From Desulfosalsimonas propionicica (GTDB taxonomy: Bacteria > Desulfobacterota > Desulfobacteria > Desulfobacterales > Desulfosalsimonadaceae): 64,000 nucleotides of DNA. The notes under the pieces were generated by a model. It had not been told where the DNA came from, made no database searches, and saw nothing but the letters and a program-made list of their open reading frames with translations. The stretch covers positions 62,001-126,000 of the forward strand of contig NZ_JACDUS010000002.1 in assembly GCF_013761005.1 (NCBI RefSeq), given 5' to 3'. The number at the start of each line of letters is the position of its first letter. The stretch's first letter is position 1. Positions 1 to 7,946 of this stretch are shown one piece after another. The translations under genes and the position numbers were made by a program.

Positions 1-1
1 C

Positions 2-148
2 CTCGACATTCCCGAAGACCCGGACAATCCCGAAACCCGGATGGCCGTCACCTGGTATCTCACAGGAAGCAGAAAAATACCAACTGCAGAAAGAAAACTG
101 GAAGGCGATATCATCTATTGGGATGAACTTCCCGGGGGAGGCATTTAA
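2..148 (+). CDS. C-terminal end of a secreted-type protein (partial, 5' end outside window)
   Basis: An open frame runs from the window edge to TAA at 146-148 (48 residues). Its end (AVTWYLTGS..KIP...LEGDIIYWDELPGG) resembles the ends of the next two proteins, which also close with an x-V-x-W/Y-Y segment, a Gly-Arg turn and a final strand before a Pro-containing tail. I infer it is a third member of the same tandem family; the short overlap makes this tentative. The next start codon lies 3 bases after this stop, and the GGGGGAGG ribosome site of the next gene sits inside this reading frame, so the genes are probably cotranscribed. Confidence 0.5.
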   Translation, partial: LDIPEDPDNPETRMAVTWYLTGSRKIPTAERKLEGDIIYWDELPGGGI

Positions 149-151
149 GCA

Positions 152-1915
152 ATGAAGGTGTTTCAAAAAATTGCAATGACGGTCGTATGCTTGTTTTTTG
201 TGCTGACCGCCGCTTCAGCATGGGCGCTGGTCAATTATGAAGCCGGCCGGATGGAAATCAACGGGATTTTGCTGCTCCAGGATGCCGGTGATTCGGATGT
301 TTATTATTATCTGCCCACTGTGCCCAGGGTATCGGAAAAAAACAACAGTGCCCTGGAGATTTCCCTGGTGAAGTTCGTGGATCCCAAAGGCGACACCAGC
401 GGCGGGCTTTTGCACATGCTCATGACCTTTTCCCTGCCTGCAGATGAGCGCGCAGCCCTTGAAAAGGCCCTTAAACAGAAAAGACCAAAAGCCCGCCTGG
501 CCGGGCCGGTGCCCCTGAACCAGCAGGAAGAGGGAAGTTTTTCCATTATTTCCGGAACGCTGTCAGACGATGGGTTTACCCGGAGTTTGATCAGCAGCGG
601 CCGGGCACCGGTTACCCCGGGTTCCAGGGCCGCGGTGGCCGCCACCCTGTCGCCCCACGGGGCGACCTTGTTGTGGGAATCGTTAAATAAACCCACCTCG
701 GATGTATCCGTTGCCCTGCGGACTTATTACGAGGCCTCCCTGCCGTCTTTTGAAGCCCGAATCAGTGCGGATGTGAGCACGGTTTATGAACATTTCTCAA
801 AGGTTTTCAACCGGCAGGACAATTATGCCAGACGTCAGATCCGGGATATCATGGATGAACTGGTCCGCACCGGCACCGTCAATGTGGAGATCTTTGACAG
901 GCTTCCGGAGGATACGGCCAACAAGGCCATGCAAAGCCTGGTGGATCTGGCCACCACCAAATTGACTGAAATTATTTTTGACCAGGAAACCGGATTTACC
1001 GCAATTCCGGAAAAGGAAGAAGCTGTTGAATCCGGCCAGATCAAGGGCCGTCAGAAAAAAGGATGGCTGGCCAAGGTGTTCACCGGTACGGGCAACCAAC
1101 AATATTACACGGATAATCAGTATGTGCTCAAAAAACGAACTGATATCAACCGGGCCACTTTCAATATCAATTTAAACCGGCGGGCCGTGATTCGGGTGCC
1201 TGTGGACACGGCAGGAAATATATCGGGCCTGTACAGGGAATTCGGGGAAAACCCGGAAATGTTTCGGGTGGTCAACCTGGCGGATCCGGCCTTTGAAAAA
1301 CGGGAGGTCTTTTTCCGTATTGACGGCAACTTTTCCGGCGTCTTTGAGGATATCATGAATTTTGCCGGGGTTTCTGTGATCAAGCAGTATCCGGATCACG
1401 CTGCTGCAGCCGGTGAACTGATATTCACACGGGAGGATATCCGGCAGGGGGTACTCAGCAAATCCTGGCGCTACGCCCGGCTGGGGCAAAAAGAAGAGGC
1501 CTGGCTGGATTACGGGTATCGCACCACCTGGAGCATCAGGGGCCAGCACCAGATCAAGAACCCGGAAAACCCGGATGAATGGCACACCAGCAGTGATCCC
1601 ATCATCACCATTGCCCCGCCCCTTGACCGGATGGACCTGGAAGTGGATGCGGATCGTTTTCTTTTCGAAGATGCAGGGATCCGAAGCGCCACGCTGGAAG
1701 TCCGATACCCGGTTTTTGGCGAGAAGGTTAAAAAACGGCTGGCCGTAATGCGGGTCACGGATGCCGAGTCTGTGTCCGGCCACGTGCTTTTTTACGATCC
1801 GCAAGCAGCCGTTGATTACCGGGTCAACTGGTACCCGTCCGGTGGCCGGCCCATTAAGGGCGACTGGCAGCCTCTGGATGAAACCTATCTGGTTTTGATA
1901 CCGCCTGAACTATAA
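152..1915 (+). CDS. Secreted protein of unknown function, tandem paralogue A
   Basis: 587 residues. The first 25 or so (basic start, hydrophobic VVCLFFVLTAASAWA, cleavage after AWA) form a Sec signal peptide, so the product is periplasmic or outer-membrane associated. No known domain is recognised. It shares ordered blocks with the next gene: YYYLPTxP near residue 51, a GxAPV...HGATLL.ES block near 150-185, an RE(V/M)xFxID block near 395, YARLG near 460 with TWS(I/L)RG after it, and a WY...GxWQP ending. The pattern suggests several beta-rich repeated domains, with a charged insert around 290-320 (EKEEAVESGQIKGRQKK). Start chosen at ATG 152 because GGGGGAGG lies 10 bases upstream. Function not assigned. 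Confidence 0.85.
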   Translation: MKVFQKIAMTVVCLFFVLTAASAWALVNYEAGRMEINGILLLQDAGDSDVYYYLPTVPRVSEKNNSALEISLVKFVDPKGDTSGGLLHMLMTFSLPADERAALEKALKQKRPKARLAGPVPLNQQEEGSFSIISGTLSDDGFTRSLISSGRAPVTPGSRAAVAATLSPHGATLLWESLNKPTSDVSVALRTYYEASLPSFEARISADVSTVYEHFSKVFNRQDNYARRQIRDIMDELVRTGTVNVEIFDRLPEDTANKAMQSLVDLATTKLTEIIFDQETGFTAIPEKEEAVESGQIKGRQKKGWLAKVFTGTGNQQYYTDNQYVLKKRTDINRATFNINLNRRAVIRVPVDTAGNISGLYREFGENPEMFRVVNLADPAFEKREVFFRIDGNFSGVFEDIMNFAGVSVIKQYPDHAAAAGELIFTREDIRQGVLSKSWRYARLGQKEEAWLDYGYRTTWSIRGQHQIKNPENPDEWHTSSDPIITIAPPLDRMDLEVDADRFLFEDAGIRSATLEVRYPVFGEKVKKRLAVMRVTDAESVSGHVLFYDPQAAVDYRVNWYPSGGRPIKGDWQPLDETYLVLIPPEL

Positions 1916-1933
1916 TTTAAGGAGGATATAATA

Positions 1934-3919
1934 ATGATCCGATTCAAGCAGGTGGGAATGATTACAGTACTCATCCTGTGTATGGCGGCCGGAGCCGCCC
2001 TGGCCGGTGCCGGCAGCACGGCTGGTGCAAATCTGGAATATATCCAGAAATTAAAACCCAAAGCCATCCGCCCGGCGCTTACCGTCCCCTCATCAGAGAC
2101 TGTCCGGAAAGTGGGCGGGATCCAGTACGGCCGCCACCGGGATGTCAAGCTCAAGGACGGCACCACTGTCCGGTGTTTTCCCGAGGCCACCCGGGATCCG
2201 GCAAAAACCAGCAAAACTTATTATTATCTGCCCACCAACCCGCATATATCCAGGCATGCCGACGGTACCCCGAAATTTTCCCTGATTCGTTTCGTGACGG
2301 ATAAAACCAAGGCCGAAGGCGGGGCCGAGGGCGCCGTGCTCCATTTTCTCGTTGAATATGGCCTGGATAAAAGCCAGCAGCAGGCAGTGGAAAAAGCACT
2401 GCAAAAGCAGGTCAAGGGTGCCCGGCTAAAAGGCGCGGTGCCCCTGGAAGTTGGCGCGGAAGGCAACAGCTTCAACGTGGTCTCTGCCGTATTGGGCGAC
2501 GAGGAGTTTACCGCCACGCTGATCACCACCGGAAAGGCGCCGGTGATGGAGGGTCAGCAGGTGGCCGTGGCCGCCCGGCTGGACGCCCACGGCGCCACCC
2601 TCCTGGCGGAAAGCTTCAAGCAGCCCACTTCCCAGGTATCGGTTGTCTTTGACCTCAAGTACGTGGTCAAGCTTCCGGCCTATGACGTCAAGGTCAAAAT
2701 TAACTATGACAAATACCATGAAATCGAGTCCCAATACAGCTACCACCGGGAAAAATCGACTGACAGAACCCGGTACTGGGATCCCAAATGGTACAACGCC
2801 CTTAACCTGAGCACGAGAAAAACCACGATGCTCACTGAAAAAGAAAAACACCAGATGCTGGATTTCCTGGAAGAGACCGGGGTGGTGAGCTTTGATTACG
2901 TCCAGCATGTGCCTGACAGCGACAAGGAGATCGTTGAAAGCGGCTTGCACAAGATTGTGCTGGAATCCTTTTTTGACATGCAGAAAAGGCTGGGCCAGCC
3001 CGCGGAGGAAGAACTGTTAAGCGACGACGAGCAGACAAAAGAAGACAAGGACGCCATTGCCCAAAGACGCAAGGAAGCCGCAAAGCACAAAAAGTACCAG
3101 TACACGGTGTTTCAGCGAAAAGAGATCCGCCGGAAATCCACCCAGACGCTGAACCTCAAAAAGGTCATGGCCCGCTATGAGCACTATTCCATGACCGGCA
3201 ACGTGGGCGCCTGGTATGAAAAATACAAGGATGATCCGAAGCTCGTCACCGAAGTCAATTTGGATGATCCGTTTTTTCAGCGGCGGGAGATGCGCTTTAT
3301 TATTGACAATGAGGCCTATGATATATTCAATGAAATGGTCAATTACGCCACTGTCCAGGTGCGGGTGCCCCGCAAAGACCAGCGGCCCTTTATTGATGAA
3401 CTCACCATTGACCGGAAATATCTGGAAAACAACGGACAGACCGCAACCCTGACTTATGCCCGGATGGGCGATGATGCCCAGACCTATGATTATGCCGTGC
3501 AATGGAGTCTGCGGGGCGGCCACCTCTATCCCCCGGAGCCCGATTGGACGGAGGGAGAGCTCATGGCCGTGACCCTGGCCGCCCCTGTGCGTCCCCGCAC
3601 CCTGGAAGCTGAAGCCGACCTGGGAGAACTGGAGCAAATGGGCATCGCACGGGCGGTTGTCGAACTTCAGTACACCCGCTTCGGAAAACAGCATACTGAC
3701 AGCAGAGCGCTGGCCATTTCTCCGGCCCAAGGCGAGCCCCTGGTCAACAAGGTGATATATCAGGATGCAAACAGTGATAAACTTTCCTGCCGGGTAATTT
3801 ACTATCACAAAAAACTGGGCCGGCTTCCGGGCAGCACCTGGCAGCCGGTGGCGGGAAATTACATTTTCTGCGCCCCTTCAGGAACGATTTTACAAAAAAT
3901 TCAATCTGCGATGAACTGA
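1934..3919 (+). CDS. Secreted protein of unknown function, tandem paralogue B
   Basis: 661 residues with an N-terminal signal peptide (MIRFKQVGMITVLILCMAAG followed by AALA, likely cut there). It has the same block order as the preceding gene: YYYLPTNP near 98, HGATLLAES near 215, REMRFIID near 455, YARMGDDAQ near 510, WSLRGG near 528, final TWQPVAGNY. It differs by an extra ~45-residue N-terminal segment and a longer lysine/glutamate-rich insert around 365-395 (DDEQTKEDKDAIAQRRKEAAKH), perhaps a coiled or disordered linker. A strong AAGGAGG lies 8 bases before the ATG. Only 18 bases separate it from gene A, so the two are an operon. Function unknown. Confidence 0.85.
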   Translation: MIRFKQVGMITVLILCMAAGAALAGAGSTAGANLEYIQKLKPKAIRPALTVPSSETVRKVGGIQYGRHRDVKLKDGTTVRCFPEATRDPAKTSKTYYYLPTNPHISRHADGTPKFSLIRFVTDKTKAEGGAEGAVLHFLVEYGLDKSQQQAVEKALQKQVKGARLKGAVPLEVGAEGNSFNVVSAVLGDEEFTATLITTGKAPVMEGQQVAVAARLDAHGATLLAESFKQPTSQVSVVFDLKYVVKLPAYDVKVKINYDKYHEIESQYSYHREKSTDRTRYWDPKWYNALNLSTRKTTMLTEKEKHQMLDFLEETGVVSFDYVQHVPDSDKEIVESGLHKIVLESFFDMQKRLGQPAEEELLSDDEQTKEDKDAIAQRRKEAAKHKKYQYTVFQRKEIRRKSTQTLNLKKVMARYEHYSMTGNVGAWYEKYKDDPKLVTEVNLDDPFFQRREMRFIIDNEAYDIFNEMVNYATVQVRVPRKDQRPFIDELTIDRKYLENNGQTATLTYARMGDDAQTYDYAVQWSLRGGHLYPPEPDWTEGELMAVTLAAPVRPRTLEAEADLGELEQMGIARAVVELQYTRFGKQHTDSRALAISPAQGEPLVNKVIYQDANSDKLSCRVIYYHKKLGRLPGSTWQPVAGNYIFCAPSGTILQKIQSAMN

Positions 3920-3946
3920 TAACAATTGGATAAAAAAGGAGAAATC

Positions 3947-4366
3947 ATGATGAAACGGTTGATATTGGTGTTGTGCTCCATGCTGCTGGTGTTTGGTTCC
4001 GCATGCGGCAGCGAATACAGTGATGTGGTGGATGTGCAGAAGGATTTTATTGATTTGTCATCTGATTATAATTCGGACATGGAAAAGGCCGATTCGGCTG
4101 AAAGCGTTGCTGCGGCCATGAATGCGTATGCAAAAGGGTTAGAATCCCTGGCCCCGCGCATCAAAGAGATCAATGAAAAATACCCTGAACTCCGGGACCC
4201 GGAGCAAATGCCCGAAGAAGTCAAACAGACTGCCAAAGAGCAGGCCGAGGTTATGCAGAAGGTCAGCAGCAGCTTTATGAAAGCCATGCCTTACATGAAC
4301 GATGCCGCTGTCCAGGAGGCCCAGCAGCGGATCACAACCGCCATGCAGGGCATGGGTTCGCAATAG
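3947..4366 (+). CDS. Small lipoprotein of unknown function
   Basis: 139 residues. The start (MMKRLILVLCSMLLVFGSAC) is a lipoprotein signal with lipobox FGSAC, so Cys20 would be lipidated. The rest is short, acidic and predicted helical (runs of E, K, Q and A; many AAMNAYAK-like heptads), with no recognised domain. An upstream in-frame TTG would lengthen it, but ATG 3947 follows AAAAAAGGAGA at the right distance and begins the signal peptide directly. It follows paralogue B by 27 bases and is probably in the same operon, so it may be an envelope partner of the two secreted proteins. Confidence 0.8.
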   Translation: MMKRLILVLCSMLLVFGSACGSEYSDVVDVQKDFIDLSSDYNSDMEKADSAESVAAAMNAYAKGLESLAPRIKEINEKYPELRDPEQMPEEVKQTAKEQAEVMQKVSSSFMKAMPYMNDAAVQEAQQRITTAMQGMGSQ

Positions 4367-4404
4367 CTTCCAACAGGGTCTGAAACTGACCGAATTTAAG
4401 GGCC

Positions 4405-4547
4405 TCAGGGTTTGATGGCGCCGTAAAAAGTTCAAGATCAAGGCTTGCGCAATTTCGAAGAATGCAGCGTACTTATCCGTACGTGAAATTCCGAGAAATT
4501 GCGCGTAACGCAGATATTGAACTTTTTACGGCGCCATCAGGGTTTGA
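4405..4547. mobile_element. 121-bp palindromic MITE-like element (copy PAL-1) with 11-bp direct repeats
   Basis: The element itself is 4416-4536. Its ends are perfect 20-bp inverted repeats (TGGCGCCGTAAAAAGTTCAA at the left, its complement at the right). The interior is also nearly self-complementary (CGCAATTTC with GAAATTGCG, GTAC loop), so the whole unit folds into one long hairpin. The 11-bp sequence TCAGGGTTTGA is present immediately on both sides (4405-4415 and 4537-4547), as expected for a target-site duplication. It has no coding capacity. It lies between two convergent genes, and the right-hand repeat supplies the stop codon of the minus-strand gene, so it may also act as a two-way transcription terminator. 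Two further full copies lie at 44348 and 50450. Confidence 0.85.
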
Positions 4548-5235
4548 GACGGATTCGGAGTTCGCCGTCCTGCACCCGGAAATCTTCAACGCCTGCGGCA
4601 AAGGTGGACCAAAAGCCTTTTTCATTGCCGAACTCACGGACAAGGTCCACGTTTTTTAAATTTCCCATCCAGGCATTGGGCAGGGGCACGCCCCAGATAC
4701 TCATGCCCCGGATTTTGACAACGGGTTTGGCGTTGGCATAGCCCAGTTCCACCCCTGCGGTGATTTTTATGGTTTTGCCGCCCAAAAGCGGAAAATCCGG
4801 ATCCATGGGGATCAGTAGTTTCATGCTGGCCATGTCTTCGGAAAAATTAAATGCCAGCTTGTCTGCCAGGTTGGTGTTTTTGGCGATCAGGGCATTGAAC
4901 TCCCTTTGGCTGAAAATGATTTGCCGGCTGCCGGGATCTTCCGTATATGGCTCCGGGGTTACGGGCGAATTTTGATCCCGGGCCGGTCCCTGGGAAGGTT
5001 GGTTCATGGATGCGGCATTGAGCCGGTTGATTTTTTGGGTGAGCTTTTTTTCCTCTTTGGGGCTCAATGTCACCGGCGTGAATTCTGAGGGAAAAAACAC
5101 GTACCGGATGGCCACAGCGGTGCCAACAGCGGAAAGCAGTGCCACTGCCGCAAGAATTGCAATAAATTTGAGCCGGCTGCGGGATTTGGGCCTTTGATCC
5201 GCAAGCCGGTCCGGTGGTTGGCTTTGTTCATTCAT
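4537..5235 (-). CDS. Membrane-anchored protein of unknown function
   Basis: 232 residues. A basic, Pro-rich cytoplasmic start is followed by one transmembrane segment (about 23-45, LKFIAILAAVALLSAVGTAVAIRY), then an extracytoplasmic domain. A flexible stretch (about 75-95, SQGPARDQNSPVTPEP) precedes a C-terminal beta-rich part with alternating hydrophobic strands (FSEDMASMKLLIPMD, KTIKITAGVELGYANAKPVVKIRGMSIWGVPLP). This recalls single-pass proteins with lipid- or membrane-associated beta domains, but I cannot name the family. Its TGA stop (4537-4539) lies in the direct repeat that flanks the palindromic element. It is the last gene of a minus-strand run from 7279. Confidence 0.75.
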   Translation of the reverse strand: MNEQSQPPDRLADQRPKSRSRLKFIAILAAVALLSAVGTAVAIRYVFFPSEFTPVTLSPKEEKKLTQKINRLNAASMNQPSQGPARDQNSPVTPEPYTEDPGSRQIIFSQREFNALIAKNTNLADKLAFNFSEDMASMKLLIPMDPDFPLLGGKTIKITAGVELGYANAKPVVKIRGMSIWGVPLPNAWMGNLKNVDLVREFGNEKGFWSTFAAGVEDFRVQDGELRIRLKP

Positions 5236-5264
5236 TTGTCCGGGGCCTTAATTCAAAAATATTT

Positions 5265-5696
5265 TTATTCCGAAACTGAGCCCGGGATCGCCATCAGGGT
5301 GACAAGCGCCTTGGACACCAGTTTTTCCTGGTTTTGGAGAACCGAAAACAGTTCCGATTCCGCCGCGAGAATCCTCCGTCCCTGGTGGATGATCCTGGAT
5401 CGGCACGCCACTGTATCGCCTGTGACCGGTTTGAAGTAGTTGATTTTCAGTTCAATGGTCAGTATGGAAACATCTTCGGCCACCAGGGTGTAGGCGGCGT
5501 ATCCGGCGGTGTGATCGGCCATGGTGGCCAGCACCCCGGCATGGACAAAGCCTTCACGCTGGGCGTGCTCCGGGCCGACAGTCAGTTTTACCTCAAAACG
5601 TCCGGCATCAACATTGACCACCTCTATTCCGCAGTGGGCCGGAAAACCCTGTCTGTAATCCTGCTTTAAAAATTCAAAGCGGGTGTTATTGTCCAT
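5265..5696 (-). CDS. PaaI-type hotdog thioesterase
   Basis: 143 residues, the usual length of single-hotdog acyl-CoA thioesterases. The central HAGVLATMADHTAGYAA stretch (about 52-68) is the hotdog helix with the family's H-x-G and acidic residue (D61). ELKINYFKPVTGD is the expected strand pair that follows. It should hydrolyse an acyl- or aryl-CoA in the cytoplasm; the substrate cannot be told. It lies 29 bases upstream of the membrane-anchored gene on the same strand. Confidence 0.85.
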   Translation of the reverse strand: MDNNTRFEFLKQDYRQGFPAHCGIEVVNVDAGRFEVKLTVGPEHAQREGFVHAGVLATMADHTAGYAAYTLVAEDVSILTIELKINYFKPVTGDTVACRSRIIHQGRRILAAESELFSVLQNQEKLVSKALVTLMAIPGSVSE

Positions 5697-5738
5697 TGGC
5701 GTGGCAGCACTTTTTATTAGGGTTTCGGGCTTTTTTCG

Positions 5739-6293
5739 TTATTTGGGATAAATGGTGACATTGACTTTTTTCCTGCCCCACTGCAGGGCCTCTGTGTGGG
5801 AGCGGTAAAAAATGTCCAAACGCCGGGGGCCCTTGATGGCACTGCCCCGGTCTTCTACGACGCCGTATCCGTATCCGGGCACAAACATGCGCGTGCCAAA
5901 GGGATAATACCGGGTATCTGCGGCAATGGTGCCGTCTTCGGGCAGCAGCAGCCACGGGAAAAACACGATGCGCACCAGTATCATCCAGGGATGGGTAAGG
6001 CTGTCTCCGGAAAAAAGTCCGGGTTGGGGCTCACGGGGTTTGGTGCCGCTTGCGGTCAGCCCCGTGTAAGGCCGGCCGGCCCTGGGACCATATGAGATGT
6101 ATTTGTTCCAGACATCGAGTTTCAGGCATTTCCACGAGCCCCGTTCCCATCCGCAGCACTGGCCGCAGCCGCAGTAGGCGGTCACCTCCATGGTTTTGAC
6201 CCGGTATTTGCTGCCGCATCCGGCAGTCATCACCACAATCGCCGCCATGAGCAATACCAGAAGGTAAACGGACTGAAATTTTTTCTCGGACAT
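5739..6293 (-). CDS. 3D-domain (double-psi beta-barrel) lipoprotein
   Basis: 184 residues. Signal peptide MSEKKFQSVYLLVLLMAAIV ends in lipobox MTAGC. The mature part starts with MEVTAYCGCGQCCG, the entry strand of the 3D domain found in MltA-like and Rpf/YocH-like peptidoglycan enzymes. The family's end follows: FGTRMFVPGYGYGVVEDRG, IKGPRRLDIFYRSHTEA and WGRKKVNVTIY, with the conserved aspartates of the 3D signature. The two Cys pairs near the N-terminus may bind metal or form disulfides. Probable role: peptidoglycan turnover in the periplasm. A longer start at 6338 is possible, but MSEKK is preferred because it begins the signal peptide and has AAGGAA upstream. Confidence 0.8.
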   Translation of the reverse strand: MSEKKFQSVYLLVLLMAAIVVMTAGCGSKYRVKTMEVTAYCGCGQCCGWERGSWKCLKLDVWNKYISYGPRAGRPYTGLTASGTKPREPQPGLFSGDSLTHPWMILVRIVFFPWLLLPEDGTIAADTRYYPFGTRMFVPGYGYGVVEDRGSAIKGPRRLDIFYRSHTEALQWGRKKVNVTIYPK

Positions 6294-6365
6294 GGACGAA
6301 GTTTTCCTTCTTACCCCACAGGCCGGCAATCCGGGCAAAACACCAGCCCGAGAAGCCGTCTTTGT

Positions 6366-6962
6366 TTACCTGGGCTCTTCAAAATACTCAACCTGGTAGG
6401 TCAGCACCTCGGTATCGCCTTTTTGCCAGGCATCTGAGGGCAGCCCGGCCTTCATGCACAATTGCTCCAGAAAGGTCCTTTGATCCGGGAGCTGTTCCCA
6501 GACTTGGGGCAGAAACGTGGAGCTGTAGGGTCCTTTTCGGAGAATCACCCCGTCCACATGGGGACGGAGCTTGTCAAGCAGATCCCGGCCGTCCTTGTAA
6601 TTCAGGGGTTTGGGTTCTGTGAGCAGGCTGACCTCGATTTGGATTTTTTCAAATTCCTGCTTTGACAAGGGAGCAAAGCGCGGATCCTGAAATGCGGCGT
6701 TTACAGCGTTGTCCTGCACAGCGCTGATCAGGGGCTTGTCCGGCAGAAGGTTTCCGATACAGCCCCTGAGTTGATCATTGATTTTCAAGGTCACGAAAGT
6801 GCCCCGGCGGCTTTCAAACGCGGTATCCCGGGATGCGGCGTCCAGATCCGTTGAAGGTTTGTAAGACAGGCCGAGACGCTCGGCAATGGTTTTTCTGGCG
6901 ATTTCAAGCAGGATTTCGCCTTTTTTTTCGTCAAACTCCCGGCTTTGATGCTCCTCTGTCAT
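6366..6962 (-). CDS. AMMECR1-domain protein (AmmeMemoRadiSam protein A)
   Basis: 198 residues and almost entirely one AMMECR1 domain. Signature pieces are FVTLKINDQLRGCIGNL (about 78-94), DNAVNAAFQDPRFAPL (about 106-121) and the C-terminal region ending TYQVEYFEEP. The domain is found in all domains of life with unsettled biochemistry. In many bacteria it is fused to, or sits beside, a MEMO protein and a radical SAM enzyme; neither is in this window. ATG 6962 is preferred over the upstream in-frame ATG because GAGG precedes it and the conserved part begins soon after. It follows the zinc-ribbon gene on the same strand. Confidence 0.88.
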   Translation of the reverse strand: MTEEHQSREFDEKKGEILLEIARKTIAERLGLSYKPSTDLDAASRDTAFESRRGTFVTLKINDQLRGCIGNLLPDKPLISAVQDNAVNAAFQDPRFAPLSKQEFEKIQIEVSLLTEPKPLNYKDGRDLLDKLRPHVDGVILRKGPYSSTFLPQVWEQLPDQRTFLEQLCMKAGLPSDAWQKGDTEVLTYQVEYFEEPR

Positions 6963-7030
6963 GGGTGCCTCTTTGTTTCTTGCCTGTGATATGCCATTCT
7001 GATTGCGCGCTGAGTTCCGGTCACCCACCG

Positions 7031-7279
7031 CTACCGCGACGGTCCGGGTAGATCAATGGTGGCGCAGGTGTTGCCGGACCCGCAGGTTTGGGACGAAACC
7101 TGGGGTTTGGCGCCCTGCTGGCCTGTTTTGCAGCAGCCCACCCGGCTGATCACCCGCTCCAGGGTTTCACAGCCGCAGGCCTTGCATTTCATCTCCACTT
7201 CCTCGGAGTCATTTCCGGCACCGAGGATAAATTCCTGGATGTCTCCGCACTGGACGCATTTAAATTCATATATGGGCAT
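7031..7279 (-). CDS. FmdB-family zinc-ribbon protein
   Basis: 82 residues. MPIYEFKCVQCGDIQEF with a second pair CKACGC is the zinc ribbon of the FmdB/putative regulatory protein family, which starts MPxYxFxCxxCG. The tail carries more Cys (GCCKTGQQG, TCGSGNTCA), typical of anaerobe members and possibly a further metal site. Its role is unknown; a regulatory or assembly protein is the usual guess. It is the first gene of the minus-strand run. AAAGGAAA lies just upstream of the ATG. Confidence 0.85.
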   Translation of the reverse strand: MPIYEFKCVQCGDIQEFILGAGNDSEEVEMKCKACGCETLERVISRVGCCKTGQQGAKPQVSSQTCGSGNTCATIDLPGPSR

Positions 7280-7946
7280 GCCAATGGTTTCCTTTCTTTT
7301 GTATGGTTTTAGCTGGTTTTAAAGACGGTTTTTTTAAAACGATGTTTGATGCTGCCGTAAAAAACTTCTCACATGGCTTGATGGTTCTCAGGAAGAAAGC
7401 CCTGCGTCCGGGAGCCGTTTTTACGCTTCAAAAACAGCCCCCCTTGGACTTCCTTGGAAATCCAGTGCCTGTGTTGGGCAGAATTCCCCATATTTTGAAT
7501 TATTGAAAAGATATCAAAAAGGTCCGGGCCTGTCCAGGATTTCAGCAGGGGTTTCGGCAGGTTGTTTGCGGTGGATGAAAAATCCCAGAGGGCCCGGGCT
7601 TTAAGGGCGATGCAAGGCAAAGCCGGGCAGCATGGATGCATTTGCCAAAAAAATGTTTATAGTATGTACGCATTTGAGTATATACCGACAATTTAAGCTC
7701 AATATACTTGCAGAAAGAAAATCCATAAGCGCTTTGGCTGATCGGCGGCCCGAAAAAGGAGTTTCCTCGCTTCAGGAGCCTCCCGGAGCCTCAATTTCCA
7801 CTCGGAAACTTGCTTTTTCGCGCCGCGTCAGGGTAACGCAGTACAATTTCGGTAACACTTAATCACTTAACACTGACTGTAAAAAAGACTTTTTACAGGC
7901 TCATCAAAATTGAAAATCAGAATCAGTGCAAAAGGAGCATGCATTT
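7280..7946. other. Gene-poor stretch with decayed repeat fragments
   Basis: 667 bases without a convincing gene. 7348-7480 holds a reversed, internally deleted copy of the long dispersed repeat (listed separately). 7876-7908 is a solo copy of the shared repeat terminus: a short hairpin CTGTAAAAA/TTTTTACAG followed by GCTCATCAAA. AT-rich DNA around 7655-7705 probably contains the promoter for the plus-strand gene at 7947, but no single -35/-10 pair stands out. Short ORFs across it look like repeat decay. Confidence 0.6.
7348..7480 (-). repeat. Decayed reversed copy of the long dispersed repeat (LRE-3)
   Basis: Read on the minus strand, this segment contains TTTCCAAGGAAGTCCAAGG, TTTTTGAAGCG, CGCAGGGCTTTCTTCC and TTTTTTACGGCAGCATC in that order. 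These are the right half of the long elements at 27594 and 55493. The internal hairpin of those copies is missing: TTTTTGAAGCG joins directly to the sequence following the hairpin. This is best read as an old copy with an internal deletion. Confidence 0.65.

Noticed and set aside
4462-4659. Short plus-strand ORFs through the palindromic element
   Set aside because: They translate the hairpin and the antisense of the next gene, and no start signals are present.
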